In this document: positions 15,809 through 22,640 of the stretch, in pieces | How positions within the stretch are numbered: position 1 is the stretch's first letter | Layout: each line of letters begins with the position of its first letter | Source: a virus | IMG/VR virus record: IMGVR_UViG_3300021976_000055 | Coordinates: 1 to 30,970 of that record | Strand: one strand, 5' to 3' | DNA: 30,970 nt | The notes under the pieces: generated by a model | Told to the model about the DNA's origin: nothing | Database searches by the model: none | The model's input: only the letters and a program-made list of their open reading frames with translations | Translations under genes and position numbers: made by a program

Positions 15809-16426
15809 TTACTTCAGCTCCTTGTGCCCGTGCGCGAAAGGCGCCCAAGTATCGTTGGCGATTCGCGGCCCGAATGACTTCATCGCGCTCCGACTGCTCG
15901 ACGAACATGAACTCCATCATCGAGGGCGGTTGCGCGCCGTCTTTCAAGTGCGGCCGCAAGAGCTGCTGAACCGTCATCGCGGCGTGCATGTTATCGCGGT
16001 AAGGTCCCCAGGGCTCCAATCGCCAATAGGCTTTCCAACTACGCAATTCCCGCTCCGACAATTCGAGCACTTCATCGATCGAGCGCCCGAGCAACATCCC
16101 CAAGCGGTGCAGGAAGAGCTCCTCGGGCGTCAGTCTTTTTTTACCGTGTCGCTGACCTCGCTTGGGCTCGCATCCGGATCCTCCGCCGCGGTCAAGCGCA
16201 TGGCTTCGGCCGCAATGCTTTTGACGATGAGGTTGGGCCAGGCGGCCAAGTCCTCTTTCGACTTAGGCTTCGGGTTCACGAGCGCCTTGAACGCGATGAA
16301 AAGATCCGTCTCCTCGCTGCCGCTTTTCACCTGGGTGCGCACTTGCGCCATGGTCTTGCCGTCGAGCTCGCTCACCTCATAGGTCTCGCCGCGCACGATG
16401 ATCGGCCGGGTGATGAGCGTCGCCAT
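15795..16426 (-). CDS. Tail assembly chaperone fusion (gpGT-like), made by -1 frameshift
   Basis: The frame ending at 15795 has the gpT-like core ELRSWKAYWRLEPWGPYR. It stays open and coding upstream of its first usable starts (TTG 16103, ATG 16097): residues KKRLTPEELFLHRLG connect it directly to the A7 run at 16142-16136. A -1 slip there joins 97 codons of the upstream gpG-like frame to 113 codons of this one, giving about 210 residues. Lambda and many other siphophages make gpG and gpGT in exactly this way; the fusion binds the tape measure protein and recruits tail tube subunits. The first part is shared with the shorter product listed separately. Confidence 0.85.
16084..16142 (-). promoter_or_regulatory. 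Programmed -1 frameshift signal
   Basis: The heptamer A AAA AAA (16142-16136) is in the correct phase for X XXY YYZ slippage relative to the upstream gene (codons GTA AAA AAA GAC TGA). Six bases later comes an 8-bp perfect inverted repeat, CGCCCGAG at 16129-16122 and CTCGGGCG at 16091-16084, with a 30-base loop. A slippery site followed at 5-9 bases by a stable stem is the textbook arrangement. The stop of the short product lies between the two elements. Confidence 0.85.
16130..16426 (-). CDS. Tail assembly chaperone, short form (gpG-like)
   Basis: The 98-residue product is read without frameshifting. It begins with a strand-rich region (MATLITRPIIVRGETYEVSE) followed by helices and a KPKSKEDLAAWPNLIV segment, and ends at TGA just after the slippery run. 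In size, order (after the tail tube, before the tape measure) and frameshift design it corresponds to lambda gpG. Start ATG 16426 overlaps the tail tube stop by one base (TGATG). Confidence 0.8.
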   Translation of the reverse strand: MATLITRPIIVRGETYEVSELDGKTMAQVRTQVKSGSEETDLFIAFKALVNPKPKSKEDLAAWPNLIVKSIAAEAMRLTAAEDPDASPSEVSDTVKKD

Positions 16427-16872
16427 CAGCCCGCAGACCTGATGATGGGCCCGGTGATTTTGCCGCCGAACTTGATCTCGTTCTTGCTCGAGAGGCTGGG
16501 ATCGTATTCCCAGGAGAGCATCGCCAAGTCGAAGGAGAAGTTCTCGCTCGGGCTGTCATCACCGACCTGCAGCTGAAACGAGCGCCGCGCCTTGCTTTCG
16601 ACATCATCGATCAGGCCGTTCTGAATGGTGGTATCGATCAAGGTGTAATTGGCCGTGAAGGTCACATCGTTGCCATCCGAGAGCCCCGCGATGTATTCCT
16701 TGCTGCCGCCGGAGCAGAAGGTGGTCGCTTCCACCTGATCGTTTTTCACGCCAATGCCGCCAATATTCGTGATCTCGCAAAAGCGCGTGTAGCTCTCGGG
16801 CGAATTCCCGTCCCCCACGGCCAAATAGTCTTGGCCGACGAATGCGTTTGTTTTGTGAACCGTTGCCGTCAT
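16426..16872 (-). CDS. Major tail tube protein
   Basis: The 148-residue protein is beta-rich with the pattern of siphophage tail tube proteins: an N-terminal extended segment, the central VEATTFCSGGSKEYIAGLSDG motif (usually written E.T.....R.....G..D), and a C-terminal KFGGKITG. I chose ATG 16872, which has GGAGG upstream and overlaps the DUF3168 stop; the frame to 16893 is probably upstream noise. It polymerises into the tail tube around the tape measure. Confidence 0.85.
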   Translation of the reverse strand: MTATVHKTNAFVGQDYLAVGDGNSPESYTRFCEITNIGGIGVKNDQVEATTFCSGGSKEYIAGLSDGNDVTFTANYTLIDTTIQNGLIDDVESKARRSFQLQVGDDSPSENFSFDLAMLSWEYDPSLSSKNEIKFGGKITGPIIRSAG

Positions 16873-17291
16873 GTCGAGTCCTCCGTAAACCAAAAAGTGT
16901 AGAGCTGCGTCATCCTCGCAATGCCGGGATCGGGATCCCCCGCCGCGAATTCGTTGTCGATGATGACCCTATCCACATAGGTGTCGCCCATCATGCCGGT
17001 CGAAAAGCCGTCGAGCGCGGCTTTCAGCGCTTGCGCCAATCGCACCGCCACCAGGCCATTCATGGCGTAGCTGTCGATCTGCATCTGCCCCGCGACCAGG
17101 CCGTCGGTCCCGCAGGTCGTTTGCTGGAAGAAGGTCGCGGTGCGCTGGATCAGCACATCGGGCAGCGAGTCGGAATTCTGCGGCCGCGTCCAGGCATAAA
17201 AGCGCTTGGTGATCGCGCAGACGGGCGCGCAGGTCGCAAGATACTGGCGGATCCCCGTCTCGAGCGTGCCGGCGCCGTCATCCTCGGTCAC
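16869..17291 (-). CDS. DUF3168-family tail terminator
   Basis: The 140-residue product has the order expected for the tail completion protein: an ETGIRQYLATCAPVCAI N terminus, a strand with DVLIQRTA, a QMQIDSYA segment, and a helix with VAVRLAQALKAALDGF. This agrees with DUF3168 (SPP1 gp17-like), which caps the tail and joins it to the head. Start GTG 17291 overlaps the previous stop (GTGA). The longer frame to 17387 is a shadow. Confidence 0.8.
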   Translation of the reverse strand: MTEDDGAGTLETGIRQYLATCAPVCAITKRFYAWTRPQNSDSLPDVLIQRTATFFQQTTCGTDGLVAGQMQIDSYAMNGLVAVRLAQALKAALDGFSTGMMGDTYVDRVIIDNEFAAGDPDPGIARMTQLYTFWFTEDST

Positions 17292-17731
17292 GCGGATTCC
17301 ACCGCTTTGTCGATGCCGAGGAGGATCGAGTTGGCCAAGGCGAGCTCGGCTTCGTCGCGCGCCTGCAAGAGGGACTTGCGGATCCACGGCTGCGGCTTCT
17401 GATAGCGCGTCCCCAATTCGACGAAGTTCAAGGCGTAGTAGCCTTCCTTGGTGGTGGTCAAGATGCCATCGGCGATGTCTTTCGACTTGTTGATCGCGGC
17501 CCCGGTACGGAGCGATGAGCGCGCGAATCCCGCTGACACCGCGCGCCCGGTGTAGGTTTTGTGATCGACGGTGCCGACCGGGATGTTTTGCCGCGCATAT
17601 TTCAAGGCGACGTTGATGCCGGCCTTGACGCCGCGCTTTAGCACCTGGCCCTGCTCGAGCTGCTGCAACGCCTTCAATTGCCGGGTGAGCACCGCGACGC
17701 CTTCTAAGGTTGAACGTTTTTCGAATGCCAT
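17288..17731 (-). CDS. HK97 gp10-like head-tail joining protein
   Basis: The 147-residue protein has the usual HK97 gp10 pattern: a helical N terminus with LTRQLKALQQL, an AGINVALKYARQNIPV segment, the GYYALNFVELGTRYQKPQPWIRKSL motif, and a C-terminal helix. The FVExGT...PxPFxxP signature is its best mark. I chose ATG 17731, which follows AAAAGGA; the frame to 17779 is not supported. It forms part of the head-tail interface. Confidence 0.88.
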   Translation of the reverse strand: MAFEKRSTLEGVAVLTRQLKALQQLEQGQVLKRGVKAGINVALKYARQNIPVGTVDHKTYTGRAVSAGFARSSLRTGAAINKSKDIADGILTTTKEGYYALNFVELGTRYQKPQPWIRKSLLQARDEAELALANSILLGIDKAVESA

Positions 17732-17744
17732 CGAAAGAATCCTT

Positions 17745-18179
17745 TTAGGGCGTTTGACCGGTGCGATAACCCGCCACATCGCGCCGCGCGCAGGTCAGTT
17801 GCAATTCCACGCGCATCGTTATATCGCGAATCGCGCCCTGAATATCGTAATAGTCGAAGATGCCGGGGGATTTTCCGGGGTTCAGGCAGTGCACCAGGCG
17901 CATGGTGTTCGGCGCGACGCCTTCCAAGCCCGGGCGAAAACGAATGCGGATGCGGGTCCAGAGGAGGCTGCCGACCTGATTGGCGCTATAGGATTCGATC
18001 GGCTTCCAGTCATCGATCGCGAAGAACACGTTCGCGGCCCACAGCTCGTACTGAATCAAGGGCGAGCCCGCAGCGTCCAACAGCGGCGTGCCGTCATCCG
18101 CCAACTTCAGCTTTTCCAAATTACACAGGTGCCGGAGTTCGCCGGATTGCGTCGGGCGGATTTCGCGCCGGCCTGCCAT
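17745..18179 (-). CDS. Head closure / head-tail adaptor protein
   Basis: The 144-residue product begins GELRHLCNLEK and has a segment with VFFAIDDWKPIESYSANQ and TRIRIRFRPGLEG, matching the SPP1 gp16-like head closure family (PF05521). Start ATG 18179 follows GAGGGGGG. It closes the portal channel and connects to the tail terminator. It stands in the conserved order between the connector and the gp10-like gene. Confidence 0.85.
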   Translation of the reverse strand: MAGRREIRPTQSGELRHLCNLEKLKLADDGTPLLDAAGSPLIQYELWAANVFFAIDDWKPIESYSANQVGSLLWTRIRIRFRPGLEGVAPNTMRLVHCLNPGKSPGIFDYYDIQGAIRDITMRVELQLTCARRDVAGYRTGQTP

Positions 18180-18210
18180 CAGCGCCCGCCCCCCTCGCCA
18201 GCCGGCTTAC

Positions 18211-18450
18211 TCATAAAGCCTCGCCGCGTTTCACAGAGCACCCTACGCAATACGCGTCGGGGTCAATGCCGCTCCATAAGTGTATATGCGGCATGTCCTC
18301 CGGCTGCGTCGTGGTGGTGTAACGGAGCGAGACCGTCGGGCGTTTCTTCGCCGCCTGACGCTTCAATTCAAGATCAAGGAGGTAGGCCGCGACCTTATTG
18401 GGCAGGATTTTGCGCACTTGGCCGCAGAGCCCGCACGGTTTGCCGCTCAT
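18211..18450 (-). CDS. Small Cys-pair protein in the head-tail region
   Basis: The 79-residue protein has CGLC at residues 6-9 and CVGC at 68-71, giving four cysteines that could bind one zinc ion. Between them are a basic helix (about 15-38) and an MPHIHLWSG strand. Similar small proteins occur between connector and head closure genes in some phages; their role is not known. Start ATG 18450 overlaps the connector stop (ATGA). Confidence 0.6.
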   Translation of the reverse strand: MSGKPCGLCGQVRKILPNKVAAYLLDLELKRQAAKKRPTVSLRYTTTTQPEDMPHIHLWSGIDPDAYCVGCSVKRGEAL

Positions 18451-18920
18451 ACGCCCATCCCGCGGCGGTAGGGCATCAGCAAACTGATCGCGCGCTGCTC
18501 GAGCAATTCGAAATTATCGGTGTTCCGATCGAAGAGCGATTCCATGTAGAGCAGGATCGCGCAGTAGATATCGCGGCGCGCCGGCCCGGTATCGCTGGTG
18601 CCATGAATCGGGTTGCACTGCCAGTAATAGCGCCAGTTCTCAGGCGCCCAGCCCTCGCAGGGTTCGTCATACCAGCGCGGCCGCAAATCGCTCTCGGCCC
18701 AGCGGTACTGTTTGGGATCGGGCGTCGCCTTGGCGTTCGAATCTTTGGCCTGGTTGTCCAAGATCATGAGCTCGCCCAAGGTGCGCTCGGTGAAGTTCTC
18801 CGCCCAGTCCTCGGCGCCGCCGATCAGAAGATTCAGGCGCCGCTCGTAAACCGACTGCAGCCCCTCATCGAGCGAGAGTTGCGCGAGGGCGTCTTCGATT
18901 TGAATGTAGGTGCCGCTCAT
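18447..18920 (-). CDS. Head-tail connector protein (gp6-like)
   Basis: The 157-residue protein is mainly helical, with an N-terminal ALAQLSLDEGLQSVYERRLN region and a C-terminal RRDIYCAILLYMESLFDRN segment followed by a SLLMPYRRGMGV ending. The last motif is characteristic of the HK97 gp6-like connector family (PF05135), which forms a ring under the portal. Start ATG 18920 overlaps the stop of the HNH gene. In most relatives this gene follows the capsid gene directly; here the accessory block separates them. Confidence 0.88.
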   Translation of the reverse strand: MSGTYIQIEDALAQLSLDEGLQSVYERRLNLLIGGAEDWAENFTERTLGELMILDNQAKDSNAKATPDPKQYRWAESDLRPRWYDEPCEGWAPENWRYYWQCNPIHGTSDTGPARRDIYCAILLYMESLFDRNTDNFELLEQRAISLLMPYRRGMGV

Positions 18921-19426
18921 CGATAGGCCTCCGCGATCGCCTTGGCGACTGGTAGAAAAGCTTCAAAGCCCCAGTTCATTAGCGCGGAATTTACGCACAT
19001 GAGGACAACCCGGCAATTGCGCTTGGTGTACCCGCCGCCAGCTATGACGCGATCCACGCTAGGAGTGTACGGCCCTTTTATCGCCGACATGTCGAATGGA
19101 AGCGCGCTTATCTCGCATATCCCGGCTTCAAGCCGCTGGATTAGCCAATCGCAATCCAAATCGAATTCCCAACCCTCAGCTTTTGAGCGTCGCCGAATAT
19201 TCCTCAGCAGTTCATTGGCCCGCCACGGGATATTCCCGGCTTTTTTGACGCGCTGCAGTTCGATCCATTGAGGATCCTTGCGCTTCGTTTTCTCGACCGC
19301 GCAACGGCATGCCTTGCACCAAATGTGCAAACCGTCACTTTTCTTAATGTTCTTGTTTTTATGGAAATGAACGGGAGAGAAAAAACGAGTGCACTTCGAG
19401 CATCGTCGCAACGGCGTGCAATCCAC
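18917..19426 (-). CDS. HNH endonuclease with N-terminal zinc finger
   Basis: The 169-residue product has an N-terminal CxxC...CxxC finger (RRCSKCTRFF, then WCKACRC) and a C-terminal HNH-type core: GICEISALPFD, then PSVDRVIAGGGYTKRNCRVV, and ALMNWG. The central His of the classical motif is not obvious, but Asp-Arg and the late Asn are in place. It resembles free-standing homing or packaging-associated HNH proteins. I chose GTG 19426, 8 bases after the stop of the glycosyltransferase gene; no good ribosome binding site is seen. The gene is visibly richer in A and T than its neighbours, which suggests recent acquisition. It marks the edge of the accessory block. Confidence 0.75.
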   Translation of the reverse strand: MDCTPLRRCSKCTRFFSPVHFHKNKNIKKSDGLHIWCKACRCAVEKTKRKDPQWIELQRVKKAGNIPWRANELLRNIRRRSKAEGWEFDLDCDWLIQRLEAGICEISALPFDMSAIKGPYTPSVDRVIAGGGYTKRNCRVVLMCVNSALMNWGFEAFLPVAKAIAEAYR

Positions 19427-19434
19427 ATTTTGGA

Positions 19435-20163
19435 CTAACGATAGTGTTCGTGTATCCAAGCGTGCTTCCTTTTCATCAAGTCCTGCCAAGGGTCGCAATG
19501 TCCGTGCATTATCACGATTTTAGCGGTGGGCGGAAGCGCTCCGCCCTTCGGCGCGATCTGATTGCGGTAGGAGAATACGCCGTCGGCATGCGTGAACTTC
19601 GCCTCATTGGGTCCTAAGCAGGCGCCGATCCACGCTTGGTCGGAGCCGATGTATTTCAGCTTCAGGCCGATTTGCGGTGAGGTCAGGGGATCGAACTGCT
19701 CCCACACCTGCAGCCGGCTACCCGCGGTCATCTGGATCAGGGAGCCGTTGTAGGGCGTTCCTCGCGCGGTGTCGCCGTACATTTTAAAATCGAGATCGTG
19801 ATCGAAAAGCGCGGTGATGTCGGCGCAGATGACCACGTCGAGGTCGATTGAAACGAATCGCGGCCCGAAGAGATCAGCAGCCTCTCGAGAGAACATTTTA
19901 AGGCGTCGATAGCAGCTTGGGTTTCCACGACCGTGCGGGCTGGGAATGTTGGCATAGTCGCTCCATAGGGTCAGGGTGCGAACTTCCGGCCGGATACCAG
20001 CCGGGTCATCGGTCACGCAGACGAGCTCGAACGGCTTGTGATAGTGACGCGTCAGCATGGAATACAGGGTATTGACCGTCTCGGGTGAGAATTTCGAGCG
20101 GTAGCCCAAAGGCGGCCGCCACTTAAAACAGATAAATGCCAAGCGCTCGGCCGACTCGTTCAT
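19435..20163 (-). CDS. GT8-like glycosyltransferase
   Basis: The 242-residue protein has a GT-A type nucleotide-sugar fold. The metal-binding DxD is seen as SIDLDVV (residues 105-111), SDQAW lies at 174-178, and the C-terminal HGHCDPW (220-226) resembles the HxxGxxKPW motif of GT8 enzymes. The first strand (LAFICFKW) and VTDDP at 50-54 also agree. It would transfer a sugar from a nucleotide donor with retention of configuration; donor and acceptor are unknown. I chose ATG 20163, overlapping the GT2 stop. There is no signal or membrane segment, so it acts in the cytoplasm. Confidence 0.75.
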   Translation of the reverse strand: MNESAERLAFICFKWRPPLGYRSKFSPETVNTLYSMLTRHYHKPFELVCVTDDPAGIRPEVRTLTLWSDYANIPSPHGRGNPSCYRRLKMFSREAADLFGPRFVSIDLDVVICADITALFDHDLDFKMYGDTARGTPYNGSLIQMTAGSRLQVWEQFDPLTSPQIGLKLKYIGSDQAWIGACLGPNEAKFTHADGVFSYRNQIAPKGGALPPTAKIVIMHGHCDPWQDLMKRKHAWIHEHYR

Positions 20164-20891
20164 GGATAGATCTGCTTGTAAGGGAAGGTTCGGGTGAGCG
20201 GGCGCCAATTGGGGATGCGGTCGCGCTCGATCTTGCGCCGCGGGATTTCAACGTCATCGACGCCCTTGACCTTGCGTTCGTAATGCACGGTCGAGGCATC
20301 GGCGATGGTTTCACGGGGAACACGGATGACCGACCAGCCGAGCATGACGGGGTCGCCGGCGAAGCGGCGCACCTCCTCGCGAAAGAGCGCATCGGTGCCG
20401 TACAGGCCAGCGAAGCGCTCATCGTAGCCGCCGATCTCCCAGTACATGGCGGCGCTCATCAGCCAGGTGTTCGGATGCGGCTTGTAGGGCGTCAAGAGCG
20501 GCTCGCCGTCAGGACCACTCCCTTCCCAGGTATCGCGGCCGAAGCGATACACGGTGCGCGGATTCAACTTCGCGGCTTGAATGAAATTCCAGGTAGCCGC
20601 CGGCACCAGATGATCCATATCGGTCAATAGCAGCCAGGGCGCACGGGCGAAATGGGCGCAGACGTTGCGCGCCGCGTCCTGATTCCAGCGCACATCGACA
20701 CCGATCTTGAAGATTCGAAGGACGCAGCCGATCTCGAAGCCCTGCGCATCGCCATCGGGCGAACCGTCATCGCAGACGAGCACCTCGATATTCTCGCGAC
20801 AGCGTAACGGCAGCGCCGCAATCCGCGTCAACTGCTCGCGCAACATTTGCTGGTTGCGGTAATAGGGCAAGCACAGGGCTACGCGGCGCAT
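20160..20891 (-). CDS. GT2-family glycosyltransferase
   Basis: The 243-residue protein shows GT2 (GT-A fold) motifs: a first strand with LCLPYYRN, CDDGSPDG (residues 40-47), the DxD-type LLTDMDHLVP (88-97), and a GGYDERFAGLYGTDALF segment (154-170) like that of chondroitin-polymerase-type transferases. No membrane segments are present, so it is a soluble enzyme rather than a lipid-linked synthase. Start ATG 20891 overlaps the DUF115-like gene by 13 bases. Substrates are unknown. Confidence 0.85.
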   Translation of the reverse strand: MRRVALCLPYYRNQQMLREQLTRIAALPLRCRENIEVLVCDDGSPDGDAQGFEIGCVLRIFKIGVDVRWNQDAARNVCAHFARAPWLLLTDMDHLVPAATWNFIQAAKLNPRTVYRFGRDTWEGSGPDGEPLLTPYKPHPNTWLMSAAMYWEIGGYDERFAGLYGTDALFREEVRRFAGDPVMLGWSVIRVPRETIADASTVHYERKVKGVDDVEIPRRKIERDRIPNWRPLTRTFPYKQIYP

Positions 20892-21499
20892 GCGGCCTCG
20901 CGCTCGAGCGTCTTGCGGTCAATCGGCCGGAACCAGCGCGGCCCCTTCTTACCGGCGACGGAGACCACGATCTGCGCGGCCAAGAATTGCTGCGCGGCTG
21001 GCTCGAACTGGCCGGACCACTCGGCGAGCTTGCCGCCGCTCGAGCCGCCGCCATTCTTCCACGCATAGTCTGGGAACCAATGTCGCTCACCGCGGGGACC
21101 TAAGGCCATATCGAACCCGACGAGAAAAATCGCGCGCGGCCGCATCTGATAGGCCAAGTTCAAGGCACAGAAGCCGGAGTGGGTCCCGTTGAGTCGGTGC
21201 GGCGCGCCGTCCGGGGCGCGCTCGGCCATGATCGTCGAGGTGTGATCGCACTCGAATGGCACGATCGGGCGAATATTCAGGACGTTCTTGAGCGTCGAGG
21301 CCCGTAGCCAGATCGGTTTCTGCAGCCGACGCAGGCTCTCGACTCGGGCCTCCGCCCACATCCGATCCATTGAGAGGCATATATCCCACCGCGGCAGATA
21401 GTGAGCCGAATCGTTAACCGCAATGATCGTCCCGGGGAGCTTGGCGAGATTGAACTGCGAGGCTGACCAGCCGCCGGCGACGATGGTAATCGAGCTCAT
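20879..21499 (-). CDS. DUF115/Maf-like putative glycosyltransferase
   Basis: The 206-residue protein starts with a Rossmann-type ITIVAGGWSA, followed by GTIIAVNDSAHYLPRWDICLSMD, the pattern of DUF115/MptE-like and GT42-like proteins. Later it has GTHSGFCALNLAYQ (residues 105-118), IFLVGFDM (124-131) and HWFPDYAW (140-147). DUF115 forms the core of Maf proteins, which transfer nonulosonic acids to flagellin Ser/Thr residues. An SGxxAxxLA...GFD...HW arrangement is shared with the DUF115-like frame at 23909-24622. Transferase activity is inferred. Start ATG 21499 overlaps the methyltransferase stop. Confidence 0.65.
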   Translation of the reverse strand: MSSITIVAGGWSASQFNLAKLPGTIIAVNDSAHYLPRWDICLSMDRMWAEARVESLRRLQKPIWLRASTLKNVLNIRPIVPFECDHTSTIMAERAPDGAPHRLNGTHSGFCALNLAYQMRPRAIFLVGFDMALGPRGERHWFPDYAWKNGGGSSGGKLAEWSGQFEPAAQQFLAAQIVVSVAGKKGPRWFRPIDRKTLEREAACAA

Positions 21500-22155
21500 T
21501 GGGCCTCAAAGAGGTGAGTCTCGAACTTGATCCCATCGTGGATCAGGGCGACGTGGCGGAACTGCGCCGTCATCGTCCGCATCCAGTCATGGGAGCGCGC
21601 CTCATCGCGGCAGCGTCGCCCGCCGCGCATGTCGACGATGATCTTGGTCTGCCCGGCGATCGAGGCGCTCTTGACCAGGTCCATATAACGCTCTGGCGGA
21701 TAGTGAAAGCACCAGGACTTGAAACTCACCACCAAGTCATAGAACCGCGGCGCCCGTCGGTGCGCATCGTTCGCGTCGATAAAATCAACCTGCTCGAGAC
21801 CATTTAGCTTCAAGAACCGCCGCGCCGCGTCGCGATTGGAGAACGTCTCGTTGTGTTTCACCATGTCGGGCGCGTCATCGACGCCATCGAGCAAGGTCAC
21901 CCTGCACTGATCGCCGAAGTGACGCGCCAAGAGCACATCGATGCCGCCCATGCCGGAACCGATGTCGAGCACCGCATCGCAGCTCGCCGGTAGATACGGT
22001 TCGATGCAATCGAACTCGCTATAGAGGGCATCGGCATAGAGCTGCAGCCAGGCCCCGGGATCATCGACCATGTCGGCGATCGCGCCGCGCTGCAGTTGCA
22101 AATACGGGTACGCCTCGAGCGGCACGGTCAATCCTAAGTCGCGATCGGCGCTCAT
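21496..22155 (-). CDS. Class I SAM-dependent methyltransferase
   Basis: The 219-residue protein has the SAM-binding motif I VLDIGSGMGGID (residues 62-73), an acidic strand TLLDGVDD after it, and a later DLVVSFKSWCFHYPPERYM segment (motif IV/V region). It belongs to the class I fold and resembles small-molecule or sugar methyltransferases more than DNA methyltransferases, since no DPPY-like motif is present. I chose ATG 22155, overlapping the next methyltransferase stop (ATGA). It probably modifies a sugar made by the neighbouring enzymes. Confidence 0.8.
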   Translation of the reverse strand: MSADRDLGLTVPLEAYPYLQLQRGAIADMVDDPGAWLQLYADALYSEFDCIEPYLPASCDAVLDIGSGMGGIDVLLARHFGDQCRVTLLDGVDDAPDMVKHNETFSNRDAARRFLKLNGLEQVDFIDANDAHRRAPRFYDLVVSFKSWCFHYPPERYMDLVKSASIAGQTKIIVDMRGGRRCRDEARSHDWMRTMTAQFRHVALIHDGIKFETHLFEAQ

Positions 22156-22640
22156 GGTTCGAAGGTCCATACGTTGCCGGCCAGGAGCGTCCAGTCGGGA
22201 AGCTCTTGATCGAGCGCGACGGCGACGGTCAGCCAATTCGCGTCATGGCCCGTCAGCAAGCCGCCGCGCTTGACCTTTGGACGCCAGGCACGGATATCCG
22301 CGGCCACGCTGTCGGTGTCATGGCTCGCGTCGATGAACACGAAATCGAGATGCCTGTCCGGGATTCTGTTTGCCGCCTCCAGCGTCGATTCTTTTAAGAT
22401 TTCGCAGCGCTTCGGGAAGACTTCGGCAATGCGCCGGACCAGGCTCTCAGCGTGAACCATATCCTTGGTGGCATACGGTCCCTCGGCTTTCCAATGATCG
22501 ACGCCATAGAGATACAGCTGCGGGAACGCCTCCAGTAAATAACCGAAGAGAGCCCCTTGCCAGACGCCCAATTCGGCGCCGATCCGCCAGCCTCTCGAGC
22601 GAATCAGGTCGGTCAACACTTCTTTTCGGCCTTGGCTCAT
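22152..22640 (-). CDS. Class I SAM methyltransferase (Methyltransf_24-like)
   Basis: The 162-residue protein has motif I as AELGVWQGA (residues 22-30), a YGVDHW strand (46-50), FVFIDASHDTDSVAADI (100-116) and GGLLTGHDA (126-134). The FIDxxHxYxxVxxDI arrangement is typical of Methyltransf_24, often found in sugar or macrolide O-methylation clusters. I chose ATG 22640, which overlaps the stop of the GT-D fusion gene; the frame to 22721 is a shadow. The product is compact, with the catalytic core only. Confidence 0.8.
   Translation of the reverse strand: MSQGRKEVLTDLIRSRGWRIGAELGVWQGALFGYLLEAFPQLYLYGVDHWKAEGPYATKDMVHAESLVRRIAEVFPKRCEILKESTLEAANRIPDRHLDFVFIDASHDTDSVAADIRAWRPKVKRGGLLTGHDANWLTVAVALDQELPDWTLLAGNVWTFEP

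Noticed and set aside
17571-18926. Plus-strand open frame of 451 codons opposite the head-tail genes
   Set aside because: It runs antisense across several real genes and their junctions; composition is that of a shadow frame.
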